From Ophiura sarsii (Eukaryota > Echinodermata > Ophiuroidea > Amphilepidida > Ophiuridae), in the NCBI GenBank assembly GCA_035610835.1, contig CM069452.1:33139150-33203149 (forward strand): 64,000 bases of DNA, in the 5' to 3' direction. This document shows, one piece after another, positions 1-11,698 of the stretch. The notes under the pieces are model-generated. The model had not been told where the DNA came from. It ran no database searches and saw only the letters and a list, made by a program, of their open reading frames with translations. How positions within the stretch are numbered: the first letter of the stretch is position 1; every line of letters starts with the position of its first letter. Both the position numbers and the translations under genes were made by a program.

Positions 1-819
1 TGCATAATAGTAATACGGTTGTTCAGTTTGGTGTACATTAATTAATTATACACGGATATTTTGTGGTTTGTGGATTTTGTTGTATTTTTATTCCTAAACT
101 TCATGAATCATCCATAGATCCGATCTAAAACCTGCAATTATCATTTGTAATAAAGTGTTGCTACTACTGAAGATAGCACGTGTCTTGTTGATTTCACGTT
201 AATTCTGCTTTATATTTTCATTTTCAAAACAATTGGGTGTGTATAAAGGAGTTTAACTCCTTTAAGACATTAAAGAAATACGTTAATATTAAACGGGTGG
301 CTGTTTCTACTGGGAAAGTTACCGTTCATTTCCTGGTTTGTGAAGGTTTTTGCGGTTACAAAACTTACCGTTAATTACCGTTATATGGCTGTTTCTACTG
401 GGGAACTTAACGGTAATTTACGGTACGTTGCCCAGTAGAAACAGACAGATAACGTAAATCGGGATTGAACACACATCAATGGTTGAAAGAGGCTAGAAAA
501 GAAACCAATGAGCTGCCATATGCTATAGTATTTGATGATAAGATTATTTTACTCTAATCCCTACAAGCTATTATCAATTGGCATTTACAGCAGCTTTTAT
601 TATCTGTCTCTATTCATTACTGTTTGCCAAGAATGATGGCAATTTGCAGAACAAGTTCAAAACCTTTTTAACACTGTTTAAACTGGTTTTAACAGCATAA
701 AGGTCGTAATAATCAGTGCTGATTTGTATGCACTAAAGATAGGGGCTGGTATTTTTGTGTGCATTGTGACATACGTGAGACGTAAACAGTGGGCATGATA
801 CTAGTTTCCTAAATGTCAA

Positions 820-1054
820 AATCCATCTTATGAGCGCCCGTCGTAGCGGGTCGCCCAAAAAGGAAGCAGTGTGCTGTATTGTATTGAACGGGACTCTACA
901 TGTATGTGTGTTTATACCTACCCCATTATAGCTATGACCATGCCATCGATATTGTACTACATTTATTCCAATGCCTATGTGAATGATTTGAAAACAATTT
1001 TAGAAGTATTACAACAATTGATATTCTTCCTATTTCTCATTTTTTGAATGACAG
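820..1054 (+). promoter_or_regulatory. Conserved 5' flank / putative 5'-UTR region of C1q paralogue 1
   Basis: The segment around gagcgcccgtcgtagcggg and the following GAAGCAGTGTGCTGTATTG are almost identical upstream of both C1q genes. Where the second gene has TATATATA this one reads catcttatg, so no TATA box is visible. A donor-like GTATGTG near 901 and the acceptor ACAG at 1051-1054 could bound a leader intron; that is inference. Confidence 0.4.
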
Positions 1055-1060
1055 ATCAAA

Positions 1061-1978
1061 ATGGATCGTCGCTCTTTGCTTCACTTCGTATTAGTCATCG
1101 GCCTCCTATCTAAACGTACACATAGCACGGCTATTCCAGGATCTGAACTGGACCAATCGGAAAGCTGCAACGCATGTTGTCGGGGATTGCAAGGGATTAA
1201 TGGCATTCCTGGACCAGGTGGAATACCCGGATCTCCCGGCAACAATGGGTCGCCTGGCCTTGGACGTGATGGGATTCCCGGAAGAGATGGCTTATCTGGA
1301 AGGGATGCAGTGGGACTGAAAGGAGATAATGGGAGTAAGGGAGATAAGGGAGATGCGGGGGTTGGAATTGGAGAAAGGGGACCACCGGGACCTCAAGGAC
1401 CACTCGGTGAACGAGGTGAACCTGGAGCAAGAGGTCTTGCTGGTAAAGTCGGTCCTATTGGTCCCGTTGGACCAATCGGTCTTGTTGGTCCTAGGGGTGC
1501 CATCGGGGAAACTGGTCGAAATGGCGCTAAAGGGGAGAGAGGCCTCCAAGGAATCAACGGAGAGCATGGACAACAAAGGCAGTCTGCTTTTAGTGTTCAG
1601 AAAACAGGAACCCAAGTAGCGGCAGCCAGAGATGAGATCGTAACATTTGAAGAAGCACGTATCAATGCTGGTGATGATTTTAACTTGAGTACAGATCGCT
1701 TCGTTTGTCGCATTCCTGGTGTCTATTTCTTCACGTTCAACGCACATGTTACGGAAACTGATTCGACCAAAAATCCAGATATCATATTGGTGAAGGATGG
1801 TATCACTGTAGCACATGCACGTTCCGAGCTGGGCAATACGCACGTTAGCAGCGCAACCATGCTTAATTTACTGAGAGGCAACCAGGTGTGGCTAAGATTG
1901 TCTAATGTTGGAGAAGGTATTAACGGCGCAGACGACAAATGTCAGTTCTCTGGTTTTCTGCTCTATGAAGAGTTGTAA
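1061..1978 (+). CDS. Secreted collagen-stalk C1q-domain protein, paralogue 1
   Basis: A 305-residue open frame in one exon. Residues 1-24 are a hydrophobic signal peptide ([19 protein letters not shown]). Residues 36-40 (CNACC) could form inter-chain disulfides. Residues about 42-171 are Gly-X-Y collagen repeats with interruptions. Residues about 173-305 are a C1q/TNF-like globular head, with the family's SAFSV start, [18 protein letters not shown] strand region and terminal FSGFLLYE. Proteins of this build form trimers through the stalk and act as secreted pattern-recognition or adhesion molecules; the ligand here is unknown. A pyrimidine-rich tract ending in ACAG (1051-1054) lies just before ATCAAAATGG, so a 5'-UTR intron is likely; the chosen ATG has a good context. 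The paralogue at 40402-41481 has the same architecture. I see no break in the frame. Whether it binds complement proteases is not shown. Confidence 0.93.
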   Translation: MDRRSLLHFVLVIGLLSKRTHSTAIPGSELDQSESCNACCRGLQGINGIPGPGGIPGSPGNNGSPGLGRDGIPGRDGLSGRDAVGLKGDNGSKGDKGDAGVGIGERGPPGPQGPLGERGEPGARGLAGKVGPIGPVGPIGLVGPRGAIGETGRNGAKGERGLQGINGEHGQQRQSAFSVQKTGTQVAAARDEIVTFEEARINAGDDFNLSTDRFVCRIPGVYFFTFNAHVTETDSTKNPDIILVKDGITVAHARSELGNTHVSSATMLNLLRGNQVWLRLSNVGEGINGADDKCQFSGFLLYEEL

Positions 1979-2291
1979 ATATGATGATACTCTTCACCAT
2001 CTGTAACATATCCTAGAGAAAAGAGGAACTCGCATATCGGGTACTTTCAGTTTCTTATACTGTATAAGCACACAAATATAAAGTACATATTTATCCATTT
2101 TGGGAAAAAGGATGTTAAAATTCAGAAACCACTGATGAAATCTTTGTAAGATAAGGGGTATTTTCAAGTTTCCATGTGGTATTATTAGGCATAGCACAAT
2201 GCACAGAACACACACAGAGTCTGCCACACAACAACATGAAGGGGTGTGTTGCAAAAGGGCCTACATCCACTTCTACCTGTTAATCATTTTG

Positions 2292-3449
2292 GTCAGAAGT
2301 CACAAACTGGTCAAAAAAAAAGTTTCACTTCTAATAATGTTGAGAAATGCACCAATTCTGATTAAACGGGACAAAACTTAAGTTTTACATACTTAATCAC
2401 CAAAACTTAAGATTCAAGGTTTTTTATTTTTGCAAAAAAAATCAAATTATACAGGGTGTGTACAAATTTTTACAGGGTGGAACATAAAAAAATTGATCGT
2501 TTTTGCTCCTCACAAAATAGTTTGATAGTTTGTACAATTAGGGTTTAGCTGAAAATAGTCACCAAAATCAGAACAACCGCAGAAGGTGCTACCAAATTTG
2601 CTAAGAATCATTTGCCCAAAATGTACACAGGAAAAGTACAGGGTGTCTAAAATGATGATGAAATAATGCATAAAATGAATGTTTGTATATAATATTCTAT
2701 GAAATTTAGTTTGCATGGACCATTTAATTTAAAAGAAAATGGTTATCAAAATGAACTACATGAATATCGTTAAAGTTCCTTTTATTTTGAATACAGGGTG
2801 GTCCAAAATAGGTCTAAATAGCAAATTTTTCATAAATCTATGAACAATTCTGTGAAGAAACACTTCTGGCTTTTTTAGTTAAATGTTTTACTACCCAGGG
2901 TAGAAAAGGACTGAAGAGTCACACAAATGAAATAGAGAGACTGCGATTTGGCCATTGTTTAATCAATAAAATGAATAAAACTGTGTATTTTTTACATTAA
3001 AACACTCCCTGAATTGAACATCATATTCTAGTAGAGAATGTCTAGATAACAATTCAATATTAGTATTCATAGTAGCAGGCACATGTTATTAACACATATG
3101 AGAAGTTTGAAAACTTTCCTATGTATACTTTTAAAATGGCATCAATTTCAAAAGTTCTAGTTTCCCGCTATTTTGTGTACAAACCTATGGGCGCCTCATC
3201 CACCGGCTCCTCATCCACCGCTCCCACCCTTGACTCACTCGACGTTTAGATTGATAACTTCACTGTTGTTAAACATGTGGCTTTAATTCTTTTTTTTATT
3301 TGGTAGCTGGATAAATTGTCTTTAATATGATACCAAAAATGTTATGTTTTTTTGACAACTTCTATTTAAAATAGAGACACGTATCACGATTTTAAGGATT
3401 TTTTGAACGATCCCACCTTATTTGATATACCTATTAGTGACCTGTGACC
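2292..3449. mobile_element. Non-autonomous element with ACAGGGTG motifs, defined by an empty site
   Basis: The duplicated block 2185-4440 matches 13520-15480, but this 1.16-kb segment is missing from the second copy, which reads straight through cattttgcattattg at about 14438. The insert is flanked by TTTTG on both sides (2287-2291, 3450-3454), a 5-bp target duplication. Its ends are imperfect inverted repeats (GGTCAGAAGTCAC / GGTCACAGGTCAC). Inside, ACAGGGTG occurs at 2451, 2472, 2638 and 2793, with a weaker copy near 2896. I see no transposase. The superfamily is not recognised. Confidence 0.7.
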
Positions 3450-3454
3450 TTTTG

Positions 3455-4440
3455 CATTATTGAATGGATGGCTATTCATATATGGAATGTGGCTTGTATT
3501 GTTGGTGCCTCAATTGGCGTGCATGGATGCACTAATCCAAGTCATGAAGACAGCCATACAAATATTTGATTAATTCAATTATGCAAAATGAGTAACATGT
3601 AGGGGTGGTCTGTAAGCCCATTTTGCAAAAGGCTCTTCATATAATGTATGCAGCTCCCACTTTGAAAAACACCCTATATAAAATTGATTATCCTCACATT
3701 GGGCACTCCCTATAGGGCAGTGAGCTTCCCATATGGTAGACATGACCTTAAACTATATAACGTTGATTTAGGTATAAATATCTATCATCTGTTTTTTTAG
3801 TAAGGACTGTTTTACCAATTTTCGAAATTTGCTCTAAACTTGTATATTCGGCCGATTGTACTAAACATTTCAGTGTATTTAGTGATATGATCAGATTTTG
3901 CATCCTTTGAGTGCCTAATGTGAGTAAAAGACTGAGAATTTAAATATGGGTATATAAGAAATGGAAAAGCTTGTCATTTCTGAATGCAGCAATATTTGTC
4001 AATCAAATTGGGTAAGTATACATGTTATATATCTATTACCGATCACTCTTATTATGAGAGAAAAAATTGTCGGACATTGCCTCATTTACATATTAATGAC
4101 TTGAATAGATAATTAGCTAATTTGCATATTTAATGAGCTTATGAAACTAAATTATAGTTTAAAAGATTGGGTATCCTACAGTTAGCCAGTATACCAAGTT
4201 TGATTGCAATACACCATTCACATCTGGATTTATAACATTTACGCATATTAATTAGCTGGACTTAGTCATTTTAGTGAAATTGGTCAAAATGACACTAGGT
4301 TATTTTAGCTTAATGCAATATAATTTTACCATATTTGTATTTGGTATATAGATATTCAATTGTTAAGAAATATGTGTAAATGGTGTTTTAAATGTTACAT
4401 TATTAACAGATTGAGATCTCTAAATCCTGAAAAATTCTAA
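3455..4440 (+). repeat. Dispersed 1-kb repeat, copy 1 (partner 14440-15480)
   Basis: From gcattattgaatggatgg onwards this aligns with few differences to 14443-15480, including the shared phrase attagctaatttgcatatt. No coding potential is seen. The copies differ by small indels, so they are not a very recent duplication. Confidence 0.85.
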
Positions 4441-4550
4441 TTTTGGGATTGGGGGGTGAGGGGAGGTGAAGTCAAAAAAATTCGCAACGTCCAAAAAAAC
4501 AACCCATTCAACAAATAATGGTTAGCCTAATCCTCCGGGTTTTTAAAACA

Positions 4551-4613
4551 AAATGAAAATGTTATATAGAGATAACTGTTTAAAAACAGTTATCTCTATA
4601 TAACATTTTCATT
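4551..4613. repeat. Perfect 31-bp hairpin with a 2-nt loop
   Basis: Bases 4551-4581 are the exact reverse complement of 4584-4613 and its neighbour, separated by about two bases. The stem contains gttatctctatataac. It would form a cruciform or an RNA hairpin. Confidence 0.9.
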
Positions 4614-4749
4614 TTTTTTTATAAACCAGGCGAAAATGGTCATTTTTAAATAGTTATAACGCATAAAAACACTACATCCGAAAAGTGGGGCGGGGGCACA
4701 AAGGGGGGCGGGGGCATAAACAATTCTGTCCAGGGGGGAACTGCCCCTG

Positions 4750-4789
4750 CCCCCCCCCCCCCCCCCCCCCCCCCTGAGCTACGCCACTG
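4750..4789. repeat. Poly-C run next to a hAT-like terminus
   Basis: About 25 consecutive C (4750-4774) are followed by gagctacgccactg, which resembles the CAGTGGCGTAGC-type end of widespread hAT-like repeats. The other end was not located. Confidence 0.4.
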
Positions 4790-5632
4790 TTATACAGTCA
4801 AAAAAGTAACTGACCAGGTAATAAATGGGCTAATAACTCTAAAAGTATATAACTCCTACATCAATGGCCGCCCGATCATCCACAACCTGGGCATGGACAT
4901 GTGAATTAGCACTACTACCAGTAATCAATAATAATTTGCCAGTAACTGAGTCCGCGCGTAGAAAAGCAAAATGCGAAAATGAAAATTGTATTTGTCCTTA
5001 CATTTGGGATTGTAACTTCTTCAATAATCAACCATTCTTAGCGTGCAATATCTCAAATTAAAGACGGGAAACTTCTAAACAACAATATGTTTATGTTTGA
5101 GTTATACTTTTAGAGTTACCAGCACATTTATTACCTGGTCAGTTACTTATTTTGATGACTGTGCATATTTTGAATTTTAAAAACAAAATATGCAAGCATC
5201 ATTTACATACAGCTTTACAAAGTTCATTATTGTTAGAGTCATGATTATCTCGCGATTTAAAGATGTTTTTGCCGAGAAATAATCTTATTGCTCATTTAGG
5301 AGACTACGGTGTCCCAGGCAATCCACCAGTCGCGCCATGAAAGAGGTCGTCGTGGAATCAATACTACGAGGGGCATTCAGTAAATAATGAAAGTGATCAT
5401 GGTATGGGATGCATGAGTGATTCTATTGAGGGATAATGTGATCAATACAAAGTATGAACCTTTGTCTTTCAAACAATACACTTTTGGAATGTTAGATACC
5501 TTTGGTTATGTAATGTCATTAACATAAACACAATAGGTTTCAGACACTGACTGAAATCTGTCAATTATTTGGCTGGATATGTAATATGTTGAAATGGGTT
5601 GATCGATACATTTGCGTATATCTCGGCAATGC

Positions 5633-5732
5633 NNNNNNNNNNNNNNNNNNNNNNNNNNNNNNNNNNNNNNNNNNNNNNNNNNNNNNNNNNNNNNNNNNNN
5701 NNNNNNNNNNNNNNNNNNNNNNNNNNNNNNNN
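5633..5732. other. Assembly gap of 100 N
   Basis: Exactly 100 N, the usual placeholder for a gap of unknown size. Open frames running through it are artefacts. Confidence 0.99.
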
Positions 5733-5811
5733 TGAATGAAAATTTGCGGAGTAAAAATATACGCCATTTTCCAATACACAGACCAAATCGCTTATTGTAA
5801 CAAAATTTCGT

Positions 5812-5888
5812 CAGGCAGGATTCGAACCGCGCGGGGAGAACCCAATAGATTTATATAGTCTATAGCCTTAACCGCTCGGCCATGACTA
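5812..5888 (-). pseudogene. tRNA-Ser-like sequence (degenerate)
   Basis: On the minus strand ATGGCCGAGCGGTTAAGGC (box A, serine-type D arm), a long variable arm and GGTTCGAATCC (box B) follow in class II tRNA order. The anticodon loop is enlarged and the acceptor strands do not pair well, so a functional tRNA is unlikely. A pseudogene or SINE-type head fits better. Confidence 0.6.
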
Positions 5889-6337
5889 CTCATTGAAACG
5901 ACCGTCGTGTTCAATAGATAATAAGCCAGTGGTGAACTATCGATTTAATCGACCAAAAATGAGTTATTTGGGGGAATGTTGGGGACTCATATGTTATTTG
6001 AAATAAAAATAAAAATAATGATCGAGCATCTAATGTAACAGAATGAACTACGAGAATCTACGGGATCCTCATAACAGAAAGAGCTCATCTCTCTCATTAG
6101 TGATCGCGCTAACGACTGACTGTCATTTAACTAAAAAAAGTGATGTTTGAAGAACTCAGGATTTTTTAGGGGGGCGTATTTTTGGAAAAGGTAGGACATA
6201 TTTTAGTCCAAAACGGTCCGAAAAAATGCTTTGAAAGGGGGATTTTTGAAAAATAGGGGGGGTGGAGGTGGGGCGTTTTCACAAAAAAAGGAACATTAGT
6301 ACAACAAATAAAGTACATTGCTACAAAAAAGGTACTT
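5889..6337. other. Non-coding, no gene recognised
   Basis: AT-rich DNA, then from about 6160 a G-rich repeat segment (ggattttttaggggggcgta) related to 47430-47650. No supported gene. Confidence 0.5.
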
Positions 6338-6790
6338 ATAGTTGAGGGGGTCTTTGTTTTATAGTTGAGGGGGTCTTTGTTTTATAGTTGGGTGGGTCTT
6401 TGTTTTATAGTTGGGTGGGTCTTTGTGTTATAGTTGATGGGGTCTTTGTTTTATAGTTGAGGGGGTCTTTGTTTTATAGTTAAGGGGGTCTTTGTTTTAT
6501 AGTTAAGGGGGTCTTTGTTTTATGGTTGAGGGGGTCTTTGTTTTATAGTTGGGTGGGTCTTTGTTTTATAGTTAAGGGGGTCTTTGTTTTATAGTTGGGT
6601 GGGTCTTTGTTTTATAGTTGAATGGGTCTTTGTATTATAGTTGAGGGGGTCTTTGTTTTATAGTTGAGGGGGTCTTTGTTTTATAGTTGAGGGAGTCTTT
6701 GTTTTATAGTTGAGGGGGTCTTTGTTTTATAGTTGGGTGGTCTTGGGTCTTTGTTTTTGGGTCTTGGGTCTTGGGTCTTTGTTTTATAGT
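6338..6790. repeat. 23-bp minisatellite (about 18 units)
   Basis: Tandem units of gggggtctttgttttatag plus ttga, with variants in which gagggg becomes gggtgg or aagggg. The last 50 bp break down into gggtctt steps. Strong strand asymmetry (G/T on plus). Confidence 0.95.
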
Positions 6791-7365
6791 CACCCGGAGT
6801 GCATAGGAATGTACATGCCCCTATAGTTTACCGTGAGACTGTGCATAGCTGTACATTGCTGTACATCCCTTACTAAAGGTCAAATCTAAAGGTATACCTT
6901 TTTTTACTTTTTTAACACATTATTTGGCTGGTAAATACCACATATTTGATATCAATGGAAAGCTTGAAACACATTTTATCAGCTACAATAACTTATTCTG
7001 TGATTAAAATTACTCTCTTTGAGAAATGCCATCTGCAAGTACGAAGTTTCACGTATTTCGCATGACATCGGTGTTCCCCACCTTACTGACCTTTTAAAAG
7101 GTATGCTATCCCCAAAGTATGCCAGCTAGCCGGTAGCCTTAGTCCCACTCTTCAAAGTGTTATGCATTTTATGGATGAAATGTCCGGCATTTTTTCATAA
7201 AAAAGCCACCAAGAAATTGTATGTTTTCCCATAGCGTTACACTCAAATTACCCGGATGTGGCAATCAACGGCAACATTATTACCATTTCTCGACTATTGA
7301 GGGCAGTGCGTATAACTATAGGAAAAACATAAGAACGTAACCTATGTGAAAAGATTAAGGATGGC

Positions 7366-7805
7366 ATTTAGCACCATCTGGATTTGGAATCAGCACATTT
7401 TTGCAGTCTAGAATATTCAAAAGAATTGTAAAAAACCCCGACCATGAGTGACCTTTACATTGTAAAACGGGCTATATTTCATGTTTTTTTGTATTTAAAA
7501 GATAATGCTATTCAGGTCCAAATATCTAGAAACGCTAAAGGATGACAATTTGGCATCATCCGGATTTGGAATCAGCACATATTTTTTGCAGTCTAGAATT
7601 GTTTAAAAAAATTGTAAAAAAAACCGACCATGAGTGACCTTTAAAGTGTAAAACGGGCTGTATTTTAAGTTTTTTGTATTTATAAAATAATGTTATTCAG
7701 GTCCAAATATCTAGAAACGCTCAAGGGTAACATTTTGGCATCATCATTCCGGATTTGGAATCAGCACATTTTTGCAATCTAGTATTGTCATCAAAATGTC
7801 CCGCA
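7366..7805. repeat. Tandem repeat of about 185 bp, 2.3 units
   Basis: The phrase ggatttggaatcagcacat recurs at about 7381, 7561 and 7752, and the intervening text (gtgacctttaaagtgtaaaacgg, aggtccaaatatctagaaac) repeats as well. No coding potential. Confidence 0.85.
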
Positions 7806-8334
7806 TACCCGATTTTGAGGTTAGGGTCAAAATCGTCTCTGTGCCAAGGGACTAATAGGTATTAGTTCCCGCAAAGGAAGGCTACGTAAACAAGGCATTG
7901 GACCAAACTGTTGAACCCATGGTAATGCGGATGTTTTCATAGAGTCCTCTGCGGGTTATTTACTTTGTCAAGTGCATATTTGTAAAAAGTAAGTGCCTCA
8001 AACGTAACATTGAAATGGCCCGATGAAGATTGAACATAACGATATTGTTTAAGACCGATAGACCGTACCTGTCTGGCACGTCTGAGGTATTATTTTGTTG
8101 CGTGAAACACAGCAAAGATGTTGTGAAATGTCGTTAACTATATAGTTGAACAAAGGAATTTGATTTGTTTCCTTAATAAATCTAATGTTCCTGTTTTGAG
8201 TAGGGGGGGGGGGGGGGCGGTACCGCGCCATTTTGTCCCGAAGCAATGGTTATGACGTCATATTTTTGTCGATTTTCAGAACTCTTGTATTGGATTTACG
8301 TGGAAAAAATATGCCCTTGGCATCATACTTTCCC

Positions 8335-8420
8335 AGGTGTGCAGTTCATTTTAAATTTCAGATGTTCTAAAATGGATGGTTTTCTAAACAATTCGAGAAA
8401 GAAAATCGAACTGCACACCT
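8335..8420. repeat. Short inverted repeat AGGTGTGCAGTTC
   Basis: Perfect 13-bp inverted ends (AGGTGTGCAGTTC / GAACTGCACACCT) enclose about 60 bp inside the larger 8201-9508 element. It could be a tiny nested element or a hairpin. Confidence 0.6.
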
Positions 8421-8563
8421 CAGAATTGCAAAAAAAGCATAAAACAAGTCAACTTTTTTGTGCCTTTGAACAGAGTGGCGGCCGGGATTGTAGAATTTAA
8501 TACAGTGCATTAACCCATGACCCATGATATAAATAAATTATTTGCGTTAATTTTTTTCAATTA

Positions 8564-8637
8564 GCACGGTTAGTGTAGTGGAAAGAAAGTCGGCATGAGG
8601 AGCGAGAGGTTGTGGGTTCGAGTCCCATTAGGAGCAC
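8564..8637 (+). pseudogene. tRNA-like sequence with pol III boxes
   Basis: A box A-like TTAGTGTAGTGG and a perfect box B GGTTCGAGTCC are spaced as in a tRNA gene, with a paired T arm and TTTTT just downstream. The acceptor strands (GCACGG / AGGAGCA) do not pair and the anticodon arm is poor. It might be transcribed by pol III but is unlikely to be a working tRNA. Confidence 0.55.
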
Positions 8638-9508
8638 TTTTTGTTTTATATTCTGGATTTGCTTAGCATCATCTGTATGCTTGCCCACGCGGACACCACA
8701 CTGCTGGCGTTTACACCGTATCAGTTACGCCATTTTTTTCTCGAAAATGTCCAAAAAAATTACCGTTCTTTTAAAAATAAGAATTATAATCAAATTACAA
8801 ACACATTTTGTGCGAGAGCAACACACTCATTTGGCAAAAATGGCACAATAAAAATGCGTTCGTTATAAATAAATGGACATGGTTAAATAATAAAACTATC
8901 ACAATTACAGTCGTAAATCTCTGTGGCGTGCGTAAGTTGGGCATGTCGTTGGCAATCGGAAATCACGGGTTCGAATAATCCCATTATTTTTCTATTTTTT
9001 AAACTTGATGGTATATTAATGTAACATCATTGTTATGTCAATTTTTATCAATTATAAATGCCGCCCATGCGTTTATAGTTTTCTTTTTATTTATTTATCT
9101 ATCATAAATGTATCCTTGATTTATTTAACTTTGTATCTAAACAATTAAAATGCGTAAACAATTATATTATTGCTCGATAAATAGAGTGATTTAACTTGAG
9201 TTCAGTTTGATAATATGATAGCAAAACTTGTTGTAAAACCATTTTACCAGTGTGTCCAACAATTTCTCCTTTGCACACTTTGGTAATACATTCAGAGATG
9301 TCACTTTTAGCTTGTTATAGCTAGGCTCAATTATAAGCAAGTTTGCGACCGGGTTTGCGACCTCTATGATTTTAGGCTGGTAACACAATCCCACAGTGCA
9401 TTTCGTTAAAACAGTGTACATTATTTTTCCACGATACGTATCACGTGATAACCACGATCGATTTCGCAAAATATTGCAAAATGGCGCGGTACCCCAGCCC
9501 CCCCCCTA

Positions 9509-9949
9509 TGTTTTGAGCTAAGATTTGGTTTTCTACAAATTGACAATGTCGCCCTCTAGAATTTAATCATAAAAAGCTCAAGATGCGTTACCTGCCCTCT
9601 GGAGTTGAATCGTAACTTCTTAACTTTGAACTGTTATTCAGTCTCTATCGACCCCCTCCGGGGTGCGAATAAGAGAACATGTACATAAACAATATGATAG
9701 ATGGCGCTCTTGCGCTACAATATACAGTGAGAAGTGTATACAATGAAGAAGTTCGATAGTTATAAAAATAAATAAAATAATATATAAAACATATGCAAGT
9801 ATAAAACAAGCTTGGGTAAAACAAGCTTAGAATTAGAAACACTGAAATGGATATTAAGAAACAGACATATATCACAGAAATACTGGTCAAGTTTATGCTT
9901 TAACCATTTAGAGGTTTGATCATTTTGGGTCAACCAGATGTACAGTAGC

Positions 9950-9990
<41 letters not shown>

Positions 9991-11175
9991 ATTGACGTCG
10001 TGCCGGTTGAGATTGGCACTGTCGGTTCATTTGACCAAAGGTATCATGGAATTATGATGGTCAAAAGTACACAGATGAAAAAATTTCGCGCACTACGCGC
10101 GCATATATCTTCCCAAAATGCAATATTCTTTGGTACAAGCTTGTTTAGAGCCAAAATGTAGCTCAATCGTGCAGGAAAATAGGTGTAAAGTCGAACATTT
10201 TCGCGCGCTACGCGCGCATTTAGGCACTCACAAAATGTTGTCGGTGCAGATGTAACTTATTCCACAATGATCAAGAATTATCTTTGTTTTAGTAATCCAC
10301 TACAAATCATTGCAATGTTTTTGAATGACTTTCTTGAATTCTGAGAGATTGCCCAGAAAAATGAAATTTTGAAACAATTATTGTTTCATTAGCCTAAGGT
10401 ACATAGGAACCCCGCCGGTTGAAGCAATTTATGTACCATGGTACTGATAATTTCGATGTGATTTACATTGAAATGACCAAATTGTGGAATTTTACGCGAT
10501 AGACGGGGAATTACGGTAAAAGGTTTCAGATGGTAGTTAGTATATGCCTTAGTATTACATAGGGGCAAAAAGAAGATTTCCAGGAAATTTGAGGGCGCCC
10601 TCCAATACTTATCTCTCAGTGCCCCTTAAGTAAAATATCCAAATAAAAATATCAAAGTTTATTCTTAAAACCTCCTTGACTATCGAGGTTATCCTATTTA
10701 TGTTAAGTTTTTGATCCGGACAATAAAACGAATTTCGTACATTAATGCAGTGGGGGTGAACTATCACAGGGAAAACGATTTTGTAAAAAATACACAATCT
10801 GTGTAAAAATCACGTGCTTCAAAGTTTACACAACTGTTGTTTAAAATTCCATTTTCGCGACAATTCAATATTATATAATCGAATTACATTTTACATAACC
10901 TAGTATTAACACAATTGAATATGATTACACAACCTTGTTTAATCATTACACATGGTTGTGTAAAAATCTTTTTACACAATGTTTTTTTACACATGAGAAT
11001 AACAGTGTTGCATTGTCTCAAGGCCAACAAATTTGGTATCAAAATGTGCCTAACAATTGGGTGCAATTTTCTAGCTGAAGATTACTTAAATCCATCAAAT
11101 ATGTTTGGAAATATACTGCTAGGGGGAACTAACATATTTGGTTGGGTGTATAATTGATGATTTATCGTGTCCACG
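9509..11175. other. Non-coding; 35-bp poly-C run and CGCGC motifs
   Basis: No gene is supported. 9953-9987 is a run of 35 C. Two phrases of the type cgcgc-tacgcgcgca occur at about 10086 and 10200, and a related one near 58459. From 10800, TTTACACAA/TTGTGTAAA phrases resemble the interior of the adjacent 11176-12501 element. Confidence 0.5.
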
Positions 11176-11698
11176 CACTGAGAAAAAAGTGTACACAGCT
11201 TGTGTACAATTTTACATATTTCCTGTGTTCGCACAGAACACTATCATTTCTATGTAAAAGTTTACATAACATGTGTTATGTAAAATTTAACTTGTTAGTT
11301 ATGTAAAATATTATTAAATTAATGTGTAAGAAAATTAACATATAAGTTATGCAAATAATTTACCAACAACTTATGTAAAACAATAAGAGCATGATTGTTA
11401 TGTAAACATTAACATGTCATTGTTATGTAAATTTTTACAAATTATTTTACCACATTTCTTGTGTTCATTTGATAGAATTTCATAATTGTTATGTAAAAAC
11501 ACATTACAATTATGTTCAGTTATAAAAACATAATAATAATTCACTTAGTTATTATGTAAAATTTTACTAGGAAACTGTGTAAACAATACACAACTATTGT
11601 GGACAATTTAACATATTTCTGATATTCAGTAAAACATAATTGTTATGTAAAAAATCAACACATTTACTGACATTTGGTAAAATTGAGAAGCTTGTATT

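Larger units (their letters stand above)
1..2170 (+). repeat. Segmental duplication copy A (C1q block)
   Basis: The first bases (tgcataatagtaatacgg) recur at about 26924 and 38525. The block then stays alignable to 38525-41660, including the whole C1q gene, its 5' flank and about 190 bp of 3' flank. Relative to the 38.5-41.6 kb copy, this one lacks roughly 0.85 kb between about 280 and 295; that segment is present at 27160-27960 and 38780-39620. The left end is cut by the window edge. Confidence 0.85.
8201..9508. mobile_element. 1.3-kb element with 9-bp target duplication, carrying tRNA-like sequences
   Basis: TGTTTTGAG flanks both ends (8192-8200 and 9509-9517), a perfect 9-bp direct repeat. 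The ends are inverted: TAGGGGGG... followed by GGTACCGCGCCATTTTG on the left (8219-8235) and the exact reverse complement of that 17-mer on the right (9477-9493). A 9-bp duplication is typical of Mutator-like elements, so that class is a possibility. No transposase is visible. The interior is AT-rich and holds one clear (8564-8637) and one weak (8925-8985) tRNA-like sequence. Confidence 0.75.

Noticed and set aside
5561..5800. Open frames crossing 5633-5732
   Set aside because: They run through 100 Ns.
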